NCBI GenBank assembly: GCA_008508345.1
Contig: QNGE01000123.1
Coordinates: 127,599-191,598, forward strand
DNA: 64,000 bases
Direction: 5' to 3'
Source of the DNA: Paragonimus westermani
Lineage: Eukaryota; Platyhelminthes; Trematoda; Plagiorchiida; Troglotrematidae
Shown here: piece after piece, positions 48,901-60,135 of the stretch
Numbering within the stretch: the first letter of the stretch is position 1
Layout of the letters: each line of letters begins with the position of its first letter
Program-made: the position numbers and the translations under genes
The notes under the pieces: generated by a model
The model's database searches: none
The model's input: the letters and a program-made list of their open reading frames with translations, nothing else
Told to the model about the DNA's origin: nothing

Positions 48901-50577
48901 TACATCATCAGTGGTAGCAGTGTATCAGTTTAACTGAGTTTATTAAAGTATTCGGCATGTCATTCTTGCTTACAGTTGATATGACCAACAAATTGTTATT
49001 TGTGAGACCAGAAAGAACGAAGTACATTTCAAGCTGTTCAGAGAATTTGGGATATTAATGAAACACTCTCAGAACTGTCCAGTTGGTGACACTTTTTTTG
49101 TAATTGTACGGACTTAAGATTCTCCGCATAAGATAAAAAACAAATACCGTGTCAAAAATATTGCGTAGTGTGAACTGTATTGTGTAGCTGCTGAAAAAAT
49201 CAAACCGGCCTTATAAACCAGCAACACGTGTCCCATAATCTTACAAACTGTTCGACTTCGAATGTGTGGTGGTGTTTTAAATGCCATGCGGCCACAATTT
49301 CTCCCTTCTAAAAAATATTCATCGGCACTATTTTCGTTATATAAGTACGGACGGTTTTGTATGTTTATCTAAACATAAAACGCTACCGATTGTTAGGTGG
49401 ATTGAGTTTCTGACTGTGCACAAGCCAAGTTATTAAACTAGTGGTGAGCTGGAGAAGCCAAATTGTGGTAAACTAGAGGCACGTACGGAACAACCGCTTT
49501 AATGGAACTTCCAGTGTCCAGAAACCCTTGAGCAGTGGAATGGTAACGAGCGTTATGAAGATATAGGTGCATGAAAGTGCTTACAATAATGCTGCTTTAG
49601 GAAAATAATTTAACAAATGTTGTCGAAATTTAAGACAATCCAGATCACCATTCAGCCATATCCAAGCAAGGGGTTCTTTCAAGAAATTTCGTTTATCACA
49701 GGTTTATCAAAGTTGATTCGTTTGGGCCCTGAAACCAATCACATTCGAATTCGTATATCTACGACACAAGCATTCTTGTCATTTGCATTCGTTCGGTTTT
49801 CTATCGAGCAGTCAGCTTTTCTATTCCGAGATTTCCAGTTGATAAGATTGTGTATGATCTTACGTCATTTGCACTCCGAACATCATTCGGGTCTTCTGAT
49901 CCCTCTTTTCTTGAGTTTCACCTAAGAAATCCCCCACTCGAAAACTTCGTTCCTTTGTACCGTACATATTAGGAAGAATAAGATTTTGACACGACCTCGA
50001 CTTAAGTAATTCGATGCGCTACGCGACACCTTCACGACTGAGTGGCATCTCACTGAAAGGCCAATGTGATGCCCATTTCAATCCTACTGACCGGTTTTAC
50101 CCGATTAATTGTTCGAGTATCACGACCGCCATTGTACCAGAGTTCTAACGCACATTGTTCAGGCTCCCAGCGTAGTTCCTTTGACCAACTGGTTAAGCAT
50201 ATAGCGCAGTCACTGACTCATATTCAACAACCGTTCGGCCACTTCGAAAATGGATTGCTTACCAAGCTAAAAATTTGACACACTACACACTACTGGCCAT
50301 CATCTTAGACAATAACAACCCTGTGACTCACACCATTGCTTAAGTTTCACATGACCATACAAGGAGGCAACTTATTGACTAATACGAAGTGACGCACGTT
50401 CTCTATAAATCAGAACTACCTGTGGTCAACGAATCAGCGGTGTTCGAGCTGTACTCATCGAGTGACTAATGTAGATGCGTTTGAGCAAAGTAGATAAAAC
50501 CTAATGCATTCAAGTCTGTGACAAGTCACATCTATCGAAAACTGCAGGAGTAGTGCATTCCAGGATCTGCCACGTTT
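45956..50577. other. Unassigned stretch with an AATA microsatellite
   Basis: An (AATA)n run lies at 48201-48220. The 102-codon frame at 49617-49925 has no visible domain. Nothing else was recognised. Confidence 0.4.
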
Positions 50578-50775
50578 AAAGTTGAACACAACACACGCTT
50601 GATCGCAGCCTTCGCATTCAGACAAGCGTTTCGGCTAGCCCACTTCGGAAGGAAGCACTAGACTCTGGTTTCGCCCTTACCAGAAGTCAACTGTAGTGCA
50701 TAGCCTTGTCCGGATCGGAGTTTTCATGCTGACCCACGCGCTTGTGAGTGGAGCGTGGTGACCATAACTCCCATA
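50578..50775 (-). mobile_element. Hammerhead SINE copy F, second subfamily (antisense)
   Basis: On the minus strand the head (CACTCACAAGCGCGTGGGTC and AACTCCGATCCGG) differs from the main subfamily. The ribozyme-like part is at 50655-50700 and the tail runs to 50578. Stem I GCACTA/TAGTGC, GAAA, and stem III with the GTC triplet are intact. The first box is CAGTTGA rather than CUGANGA, and stem II is poor. Copy G shares the same box, so the change predates their separation. Confidence 0.65.
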
Positions 50776-50869
50776 ATCTCACAATAGACATGACCGAATG
50801 ATCAAATCTCAACGATTTACCATAACTTTGTGAGAATAATGTTCAGCCTACCGGATCACGACTTTGCAG

Positions 50870-50949
50870 TTGTGTTGTGGTTGGCGCGCTACACTCACAA
50901 GCATGAGGGTCAGCGTGCAAACTGCGATCCGGACAGGGCTATACACTAC
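50870..50949 (+). mobile_element. Hammerhead SINE copy G, left part (second subfamily)
   Basis: The head reads GGTTGGCGCGCTACACTCAC and GATCCGGACAGGGC and matches copy F, which lies inverted about 100 bases to the left. It stops in ribozyme stem I at TATACACTAC (50940-50949), where copy B is inserted. It resumes at 51420. Confidence 0.7.
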
Positions 50950-51419
50950 TTGAGAATAAACCAAATCCCGACTACCCATCGTTAATCTAAAATAGCGCCT
51001 TGCAGGTTTAATGAGTTCTGTGATCTCGACCTGTCTCGGAAGTCCTAATCGCGGGGTTATCGATTGGAATTAACAGGACAGTTAGTGTGTCTGCTCTGGA
51101 GACGATCGGGCAACCTGATCACTGCTCACAAGCGAGAGTGGTTGAGCGTTCAGATTTGATCATTCGGTCGTGTCTAATGTGAGGTCAATGGCGCAGTGGT
51201 TCACACGGTTGCCTCATGATTGGAATGACCGGAGATCAAATCCCGGCCGTGGCAAGGATATGCACTACTGACGAGCTCTAATGAGAGCAAAACCCGAGTC
51301 TAGTGCTTCTAATCGAAAGAGGCTGGTTGGAAAGTCTATCTGAATGCGAACGCTGAGATCAAATGTGAGTGATGGTCAACTTGAAAATAAACCAAATCCC
51401 CGACTACTCATCAGTAACT
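50950..51419 (+). mobile_element. Hammerhead SINE copy B, 470-bp insertion with target duplication
   Basis: The insertion is flanked by the 10-bp direct repeat TATACACTAC (50940-50949 and 51420-51429). It begins with a tail copy (50951-50985), then the 5' module (50986-51171), the tRNA-like head with A box TGGCGCAGTGG (51189-51199) and B-box-like GATCAAATCCC (51234-51244), the ribozyme (51262-51306), and a second tail copy (51382-51417). The two tail copies form about 36-bp terminal direct repeats. The target duplication shows retroposition. The tail-module-head-ribozyme-tail order suggests copying from a dimeric or circular RNA, an inference. Confidence 0.85.
51262..51306 (+). ncRNA. Hammerhead ribozyme of copy B, one core substitution
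   Basis: Stem I GCACTA/TAGTGC is perfect. The first box is CTGACGA (51268-51274). Stem II GCTCT/AGAGC with an AATG loop is perfect. The second box is AAAA (51289-51292) in place of GAAA. Stem III with loop CCGA and the GTC triplet (51298-51300) are intact. The lost G is a catalytic residue in the hammerhead, so this copy should not cleave, though one change separates it from the consensus. Confidence 0.75.
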
Positions 51420-51565
51420 TATACACTACAGTTGATTTTTAGTAAGGGCGAAACCATAGTTTATTATCTCCCTTCAAAGTGAGCTAGACGAAACGCTTGT
51501 TCAAATGCGATGGCTGCGATCAAGTGTGGGTGGTGCTCAATATGAAGTAACCTAAATCCCCGAAC
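51420..51565 (+). mobile_element. Hammerhead SINE copy G, right part
   Basis: It resumes with the duplicated TATACACTAC, then AGTTGATTTTTAGTAAGGGC and GAAACC, as in copy F, and continues through a decayed tail ending near CCCCGAACTTCTACTACTGAT. Joined across the insertion, it gives a second-subfamily SINE. Confidence 0.7.
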
Positions 51566-54500
51566 TTCTACTACTGATCTTCTGTACTCCAAGGTTTCCC
51601 GTAGAACACACTTGTAACTTGTACAGAAAATCATATTATACGTAGCAGTCCAAAGAGTTACTAGAAATGGTGTAGTGCTCGAAAAGTTTGATCGTATTCA
51701 CTTCGAGTCCTCAAATGTGACACTTAAAATACACTATCTCCTAGATTGTCTCGATCCGATTGTGTATTCCCTTGTGGAACTTGAATTCCGCTGCTACAAA
51801 TGGCTGAAGTATAGCGGGTCTCCACAGTTGTCAATGTTCGACACAGACGATCTAGAGGGTTACTGTGCAATTGGCTTCTCTCTATATATGAAGTACGCAG
51901 GGTGGAAAGCATTAGGTGTCGTTAAATCTCCCTGGTAATCTTCAGATTTTTAAATATCTTTGACTTTAAAGGTTTGTTTAGCAAAAGACTGAACAAAAGT
52001 GGAAAATAAAATTTCTTTGTTAGCGTCCCACCTAGTGGGCCTGAATGGTTAATTCGTTCACAAATTTATGCTATCCACGAAGTATCGTGTTTTGTAATGT
52101 GGGCAAATGGGTAATTTGAATTAAGATAGCATTTTGCAGTGACATCTTATATTGTGTTGGAGGATGGTTGCGTTGATATACATGCCCTACCTTATTTGCC
52201 ACTCGACAAAGAATGAGCGGCTGGCCCACAGTTAATATGCCAACGGCTGCAGACTTCAGTTGCAAGTGGGACATGTCAGAATACCAAATTCATTTCACCA
52301 TAGAAAAAGTGGGAAAGCTATTCACAACATCGGTAATCCATGATCCGTAAGGGCTTTAGCATCAGCCGTCTATCATCCTATACATGTTTTCGGGTCAATT
52401 GAAGGCAAACCATATTTTGCTGATTTCCGTCTGACTAGATAAAAATCCGCGCATCAACAGATTGGAAGATCGCCACAGACTGAGATTACTCAATTCACAC
52501 TTCTCGATGCAGATTGACTTCACAGTCCAGAAGAAAATTTTTTTTCGTAAAGGACAGCCAAGTACAAACTTTGACAGTCTTCGTCTTTAACTTTCGCTGT
52601 TTTTTTTTGATTATGCACATTCGTACACCATACATTACCTTCATCACTTATAACTTCTGAACAATTGGAAATATGGATCAATCTGTGGTAGTGAATTTGC
52701 TGATCCCGAAACTGAGAAAAATCGTTAATCATGTGTGCATTCTCTATTTTCCACACCAACCTGACATTTGATTCCTACACGATGCTCATTCCGTTTTTGT
52801 TTTATTAAAATAGTTTTTCCTAAACCACATGTGGCGCGACTAACCATTTTTGGCCTTACCACTCACCTGGGAGTTCAACTTTGATCCTACGGGTTTCGTT
52901 AGGAGCTCAGTGATTTCGTTGAACGAGACTGTCGCCGTGAACAAGTGAGGTCTTTCCACTCTAATCACCGGTTCATAACTTTAATAGTATCACAGAAGTA
53001 TTTAGGTCCAATCTTGATCTCGACCTGAGTTCGTTTTTTGGTTATGTGTAACTCAACGATCAAACGTGGATCGTTAGAGTGGTTGTTCTATTTAGTACAT
53101 CATTTAGTCACGAAGTTGTGTGGACATTTTTGTGAATTCATAGTTTTACCGTTCATCCCCCGTAAGCAGCAAACGTGAAACCTGACCAGCAAAATTAGCA
53201 CATTAATCCCCATTGACGTCTTACATGACAAAATTGACCGTTGGTTCCAGCACTCGCATTCTCCACTGCTTTTGTCTCAGCACAACTTGAAGATCTCCGT
53301 TTAACATCCCTCCGTGTTGTGTCTGTAGATTTCTATCAACCATAGTTTTCTACTTGTTCTGGACTTTCTGGTCGGATTTGGTATTGGTATTTAGGGCGCT
53401 AATCGTAACAGTTGCCCTCTACTGTATAACTTCTAGCAAACACTCCAGACCAAGATGGCGCGGTGTAGTTTCACACGTCAGAACAGATTCTGGCGAGGTT
53501 ACACTGATCAACATTTAATATAGCAGGGCATGCAGCCGTCCATCGTATTTGTAGCTTTTATATACCCCCATCATCGCCGAACAGCCTACTACTGTGATGT
53601 AATCACAGCTCCCATCAGATAGAGATTACGACCATGAACGTGCATTTGGGAGAGGCGTCCTCTCGTTCCATTTAATGAACGGCCCATCGGCTCCTTACCG
53701 AATACGTTGAAACGCATCTATTCAGACCAGTAGGTAGTCTTTGAAATTGTGTGACACTCAGGCGAAAAACAAACATTTGCTTAAGCTACAGATTTCCAGT
53801 TGAGCCCATGCTTGTGGGTACTCGACCGAGTCTCTTAACAATTGTGCACCGACCATCAAAAGATTGACCAATTGTTGTCATCTCTGCAGACTCATCTCAT
53901 TCACCTTCGACGAGCAATCGCAAAAATTGCAGCACAGTAGTAGAGACCACGAACATTCACTCCAACGACACACTAACCTCTTTTTCCGGCACAAACTTCT
54001 TGTGTTTTCTGTTAGTCTGAGCGTCATAACTGACGTAAGTTTCAGGAGGTACAATAAGTAACTCAATTCAGTTCGCCACTCCTCACCACTTTCGAATGTT
54101 CCGATAGTACATTTGACTAATTTGGGACTGACCTGAGAATGGTTGCACACGTCAGCTGTATATGCCAATGAAATAGTAAGGTGTTTTCGAAAAATGGTTC
54201 AGTCAAGTGACAGCTAGAAATTTATGAAGATTCTAAAACTCACTCTAAAACAATGTGAGGAACACAGACACTTCTAACCACCCGTTGTCATCTATAAGCA
54301 AAGGAACCTTTATGACCAGCATTTTGATAGATACCCGGAGAACAGTTTGGGAGAACACTGTCCGTTTTCGACGGCTAGCCATGTTTTGACCGGATAAAGC
54401 TGTTGTTACGCTGAGTGGTCCATCCGGTCTCCACGGTCAAAGTAACCAATACGGGGAGTGCTGATTAACGTTAACTGTTCCACTGAACTGGTTGGCCCAA

Positions 54501-55599
54501 TCACGTTCTTTCCATCGTGTCTTAGATTTTAAAGTGAAAATTCTGACTCAATAACTTAGACGGTCTTAATGTGCAGTGGAAAGTCTAGAACCTTGAAAAG
54601 AAAGATATATAGAAACGTATGGACAGGTTACCAATAACCGGTGTGTAAAAGTTCACCCGGTTAGACGACGGACGTCAGCAAATGTTGAGTACCAGTGATG
54701 GTTAGAACGGCTGATCAACTGACCGGTTCTAACTATTCCACCAACAAGTAATGTGCTTTGTAGATCGCAACAACTGTGGCATAACTGTTGTTGTGTTGTG
54801 TGTTAGGCGAGAGAAGGCAGCAACAACCGGACAATGCTGTTTTCTTTTCTTCAACTGATGATCTTGAAAAGCCTGAGCCCAATTTCCATTTGCTTCAAGT
54901 GCTTGTGTAGTTACATCTGGTTATCTTATAAGTGTTTTAAATAAGAAATCAACGTAAATCACTGTTATTTTTCGTACTGCTTAACCCTCAGTACTTCTGA
55001 AAGTTGGTTGGACTGCATGACTTCTTAGTTTTGCCAATGTTTATTCACCTTTGTGGCAATATCGGATTTCCAGTGCATGAAGTCATCAATGATTCGATAA
55101 TATGTACTTGCGGCAATGGGTATTTCCGAGTCTCACGCTTCAAAAGTGAAAGAGAGCGTTCTAATACACCCATTCTAAAATATAAACTATCCCGGTCAAG
55201 ATTAGCAACTTAAAAGACTCGGTGAGGTTGGTAACCATTGAATACTAACTATCTCATGGTGATGTGTGTACGAGATGCAAAATGAGCTCTATTTGGTGAG
55301 ACTTCAGGTCTGAATAAGCAAGAATTTTATAGTTTATGGTGGTCAAAATCTCCAACCTTCTGGTTTCATATAAACTCAAGCATGGTTACATAGCCTGTAA
55401 GGTGAAGCACTTTGCTACTGACCAAGACCGGTTGAGCCGCCTCCTCCCTGATAAGGTGACAACTACAATGGACGTTGTTTAAGGGGTTATTTCACTGACT
55501 CGAAGCGCCAGACCACATACCGAAATAATCATTGTTATCATTTGAATCCGGAACATGATTCACTCTAGTGACTAATACTGGTAGGCACTGGAAGATTTT
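51566..55599. other. Unassigned stretch
   Basis: A frame open from about 51615 to 51938 (about 107 codons) has no recognised domain and could be chance. No RNA or repeat was identified in the rest. Confidence 0.4.
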
Positions 55600-55735
55600 G
55601 GTTCATTCAACTTGAACACTGCTCACAGTTAATGGCAGTCGTCTCAAGTCCACGAATATTTCAGCCAGCCGATTTCAAAATGGAGTACTAGACTCGAGTT
55701 TTGCTGTTGTTTGTTTGGGTCATCATTACTGTATA
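55600..55735 (-). mobile_element. Hammerhead SINE copy H (antisense, decayed)
   Basis: On the minus strand the ribozyme remnant (about 55685-55733) has ATGATGA for CUGANGA, no stem II, AAAA for GAAA, but an intact stem III (CTCGAG) and GTC triplet. The tail follows to about 55600. It is the most decayed copy. Confidence 0.55.
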
Positions 55736-56525
55736 ATTCTATCAGTAAACAGAACGAACGGTCTGCCAAGATCTATTCAATTATTATACTTGGTTGTTGA
55801 AACTATATTTGAACAGACATATCTTTGCTTTGAATCTGACATCTGCTTCCATTTTTAGCATTTCTGAACATTTCTGAACATCGCGTGGCGTTTCGGAGGA
55901 GTGTCCCCATATGATTCGTCAACAGTACCAGATTAGAGCACCTTTCAGCGAACAAATTGAAACAATTTTCAGGTAGGTGTTCAATAGCATTCAGTATTCG
56001 TGGATTCCTTGTGCCACTTGAATAAGTTAGACAGCTTTTGATTATTTAAAAGGTACTCATTTGTGATCCACGTTATTGGCTTAAGTTATCAAGGCTACGG
56101 TAATAGCTGGGATTTCCGAAGTATCTACAAAATACGGCAGGTAGATAACAGATGAGTAAGCAAACGATGGACGGCCTGAAGAAAACAGGTGGAACAACTA
56201 GCACGTGAAGAACAGACCAGTTTGTGAAGAATCTGAACTTCGGCTGGCTTCGAACTAGCGACAGAAACAACACATCCGAACGTGGCAAATGAAATGTCAG
56301 ATGAAACACGAAGTCACTTCAGAAGCTCAAAAATTACACATTTGGACCTAACTACCTACCGAACCAACTGTATCATATATAATCGACCAAATGATCCAGC
56401 CGATTGACTGCCAAAGCACGGTTCCATGATCACTTTACGCTGGAATCCACCAGTGCCACCGATGTGCATTGACACTGTATAGCTGATAGGTAGTTTAGCA
56501 GATTTAGTGATTTCTGAGCTGCCAG
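55736..56525. other. Unassigned stretch
   Basis: Contains a two-copy 10-bp tandem (CATTTCTGAA) near 55859-55880. Nothing else was recognised. Confidence 0.4.
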
Positions 56526-56640
56526 CCTGGCTTCGTAGCTCAGCTGGTAGAGCATTCGCTACGTTTGGACGCGCAGTTTCTGTCACTGGTTCAAATTCAG
56601 CTGGAGTTCAAATTTTTCGCAGCTGGGCCTCTCTCTAGAT
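56526..56640 (+). repeat. tRNA-derived SINE of the second family
   Basis: It contains TAGCTCAGCTGG (A box), a perfect D-stem (GCTC/GAGC), and GGTTCAAATTC (B box). The anticodon and acceptor stems do not pair, so it is not a working tRNA gene. It aligns with 7258-7370. Confidence 0.6.
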
Positions 56641-59199
56641 CATGTAATCTTCCAAACTACCTGTCAACAAAACTAGTGCACAGTCACGGTTGCATGGCAG
56701 TGATTGGTGCTTTTTTACATCTCCTCTAATCAACGGTATATTGCAATATATATATATTGCAATGTTTCGCAATGAAACCTCAGTGTTGTTCTGAGATTAG
56801 CGGACAAAATCTGTAGCAAGCTTTAGCATTTCCTTCTCTTCTTCGTACACAACAGTACATCAACCTCCAACGTCTGTGCTCAATTGCCACGCACCTATAC
56901 AGTTTTTACAACCAGCGCATTATACATTAAAACATTAACGCCCCTAACTTACTGCTCTGCAGCCCCTGGTATAATCAACCGCGGTACGTCTCGAGCGTCA
57001 CAAAAGAAATAGATTACACTTAGACGATCGTACAGTACACGAAAGACGTTTTTGAACGCTGTTAAAATCTTTCGTACAGCCCTCCTGAATGATAGTCAAG
57101 TTGTGTTGTAATAGAACCACATGTGTAACATTTTCTAAAATTGAATGCATCGGCACATTAACTTTGAATATCTCTGCACTCACTGCGTGATTCACTGAAG
57201 TTCGTCAAAAACTCGATTCCAGAATTTCCAGCCCCTTTAATATCGGACAGAATTGCATGGTTAATTTTTAGTGAGCTGGCTTAATCCGTGCATAGGAGGC
57301 TCTGGTAGACACCAGTGCTGTTGTGTAACAGTCCTCTTCCATAGGAGTTTAAAGTGCGATTGATTTCGCTGCAGACATCTGTCATCTGGATTTTCAAGGT
57401 TTATTTGAATAGCAGATCGACGGCTAGTTGTTCAGCAATTAAAGAAGCGGAAATAATGACCAGTACGCCCACGAACACAGCTGCTGGATGATTTCACACT
57501 CCCGCCTAACGGCACTCACAAACGTTAATCGAAGTTTATCTTGAGTTGGGATGTTACTAATAAGAATGTAGCTGCGGCGACTGGTCAGTAGAATGTTGTA
57601 CGGTTCACCGAATGCGCTTATTCTTTATGTTGACTTTCTTCCTATGTGACACTAAGCCCCCATGGTGACCAGATTATCAGGTCAGAAAATTCTGTCGTTT
57701 CAGGAAAGGTGTATGTTACTGGATCGATTATTAATCCGGCCAGTATCCCAATTTCATGCGAATGTTTCTAATGTGTCCTACCAAACGACAGCCAATGTGC
57801 CACGAAGTATTTTGCCGTCATTTTACGTTTTGTCTTTTACCTATGCATCGGGTTCTGAATGATTAACAGTCGGTCCCATTCGGTAAGCCACCAAACTACG
57901 GTGGAGCTCGACTGCTGACGAAAACAGTTCTGTATTTCTTTTCAGCACACACAATCTCGTTTCGCTGTTTCACTAAATCACGTCCTTAACTTAGACGTTT
58001 TCATCTGTTCGATTTCGTTTGTCTTCTTTTTCACAGTTATGATTGCAAAGGATTCCACAATCCAAATTATCGGGAATGTTAAAATAAGCAAATTGTTTAC
58101 GAGATGGCAAATATTTCAGTGTTAATGGTGAAGTATCTAGTTGCTCTAAAACCTTGCAGTTTTTTGGCAGTTGACATCCTACTTTAGCACCAAGCATCTG
58201 TGCTGTTCTCTTCCTACTCCTGGCTGCTATATGCTTTGGTAATAATCCGTTTCAACTCTTGTCAACCATGCCCCTCTATGTCCTGTTAGTATGACTTGAA
58301 CGCGAATAATTTTGGGATGAACAGTTCAATCGGACTGAACCTCGCTTTGGAAATCTAGCCTTCAAGCATCCGTGTGCAACATTTGAGCAAACGAAGACTC
58401 ATGACAAACGGTCGATAACGAGACGGTTAGTAAGACTAAAGTACGATTATATCTCTTGTTTCAGAGTTGAGTGAGTTGGCCCGACGACTGTGTCAGACCA
58501 AATCCTAAGGTTTGCACAAGTGCGGGACGACAGCTGAACGAAAGCCTGGCCCTGAGAAGACAAGAAATCAGTGTGGACTAGCAGAGTTGTGCAGTTCAAG
58601 TGAATCAGGTCCCAACCAAAACAGTGGGAAAAGTCAAGACGATGATCGTTGCGGTGAATTTGCGCAGTGAAAAGGAGACTGTTACAGCGGCTAGAATGAA
58701 TGACTTTCAATGCCAAATTTCTCCAAACTTGATTTCTGTAGAAGCTGGACCCTATGAAGCAGTATTACTATAAGAAAGAGCCGTTAAATGCCCAGTTACA
58801 GGCCTGCATTTTAGGACCATCCAAACCTTCAGAGCGTTTTTCTCAGAGGCGACGCAGGCTCCAACGTTTGATCGTATCTCAAAAGAGGTCTGGGAGGATC
58901 CTGGGTAAGTCGAAGAGAACATTTTGTTTCATATGTGCTCCATTTCGCTTAAAGAAGATTCACTCTTTCATCAACTGTTAACCTGGTTCATTAAGATCAG
59001 CCAAATGAAATAAGCCGGATGATTTTCGGAAAAATCACTCAGTTACACGGTAGTGGGAAACCTCTTACACTTAATTAAACGCATTTGACCGTAATCGCCA
59101 AATACAATCTCTTGGCAGTAGGGAAAATATAGGGATATTCTGAACGGAAGGGTTGGCCTGCCAAACTTTTCCGATGATCACAGTCAGATATAACAGGAA
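56641..59199. other. Unassigned stretch with a perfect 24-bp palindrome
   Basis: The palindrome lies at 56740-56763 (ATTGCAA, ten alternating T/A bases, TTGCAAT). Otherwise only short frames without domains. Confidence 0.45.
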
Positions 59200-59323
59200 A
59201 AAGGTGGATGTTGCACTCGCACGTCGATAAATCTTATGAACAAGCATCGCTGTATCCCACCTGGTTTTGATGATGACCGTCGAGAACTTAAACGCAAGTT
59301 GACTAAAAGCTTGCGCAAAGACC

Positions 59324-60001
59324 GTGAGCACTCCATTGTCCAACAATCGAAAGAGATGGAAGAGGCCTTTTTATGTGGAAATAGCAGAAGACTTTTTTTT
59401 CCTGATCCGTGGTTGTACTGGCCGCCAAGTCGGTGTAAGTGAGATCATATGTGAGAAAGATGGTTCACTTATCACCAGCCAGTCGCGCCGAATTGACAAG
59501 TGGACTGAATATTTTGAAGAACAGTTCAGTTGGATTCAATCAGATCATGTGCACGACGGGACTCGACTGGTCAGCAACTGCATTCCAGACGGTCCTCCGT
59601 CGAAGGCAGAAGTGGTCCTGGAGCTCAAGTTATTGAGGCGTAATAAGACTCTTGGACCAGACCTCCTCTTTCCTTTTGTTTTCAAGAATGGTGAAGTGAA
59701 GTTGCTATCAGAAGTAACAAAACTTCTCCAGACGATCTGGGAGACTTAAGAGGTACATCGTGATTGGTGCCTATCAACAGTCATTCCCGTTTTCAAAAAG
59801 AGGGCCCGAAGTCTGTGTGACAACCACAGAAGCATCAGTTTGGCGTCTGTTGCGTCCAAGTTACTCGCTGGCCTCATTTTACGTCGGCTGACTAAATCCA
59901 GAGAAATTCAGATACGCGGAGAACCAGCAGGGTTCAGATCCGGTCGGAGGTGTGTTAATCAAATTTTTACCTTACGACGGATCTTGGAACATCGGCACTG
60001 A
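59324..60001 (+). pseudogene. RTE-1 linker and first half of the reverse transcriptase
   Basis: The frame carries QVGVSEIICEKDGSLITSQS and KWTEYFEEQFSW, the RTE linker, then LRRNKTLGPDLLFPFVFKNG, the start of the reverse transcriptase. After one in-frame stop (59747-59749) it stays open for 83 codons: VIPVFKKRARSLCDNHRSIS and EPAGFRSGRRCVNQIFTLRR. It breaks at 59999 where a short element is inserted. The polypeptide would bind template RNA; the catalytic Asp pair lies downstream. Confidence 0.8.
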
Positions 60002-60131
60002 TGATGTCACCTCGCTTGGTGATGAAACGTTTGCAACCTAAATGCTAAGCTCGGCGAACATATCAATACCAAAACAATCAACCCGAGCTACAAACAACAC
60101 CACCATTATTCCCAACCATCAGAAATCGGCA
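59998..60131. mobile_element. Short insertion (134 bp) in RTE-1 with target duplication
   Basis: The heptamer ATCGGCA occurs at 59991-59997 and 60125-60131, flanking the extra sequence. Leaving out the insertion and one repeat puts the RTE reading frame back in register (HRH before 59998, SYRQPTVVVF after 60131). The insert starts CTGATG and has CATCAG two bases before the right repeat, short inverted ends that could mark a MITE-like element. It also contains TCACC and GGTGA, able to form a small hairpin. The class of element is not identified. Confidence 0.7.
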
Positions 60132-60135
60132 TTCA

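Noticed and set aside
49617..49925. 102-codon open frame as a gene
   Set aside because: Same reasons: hydrophobic low-information sequence without recognised motifs.
54855..54875. CTGATGATCTTGAAAA, hammerhead-like boxes
   Set aside because: Only four bases separate the boxes, which leaves no room for stem II, and there is no stem I.
56526..56610. Functional tRNA gene
   Set aside because: A box, B box and D-stem are good, but the anticodon and acceptor stems do not pair and a second diverged copy exists at 7258; it is a SINE head.
59999..60040. CTGATGA followed by a TCACC/GGTGA hairpin and GAAAC, resembling a hammerhead
   Set aside because: The base pair next to the core is absent, no stem I partner for the upstream CGGCA lies nearby, and no NUH triplet is correctly placed.
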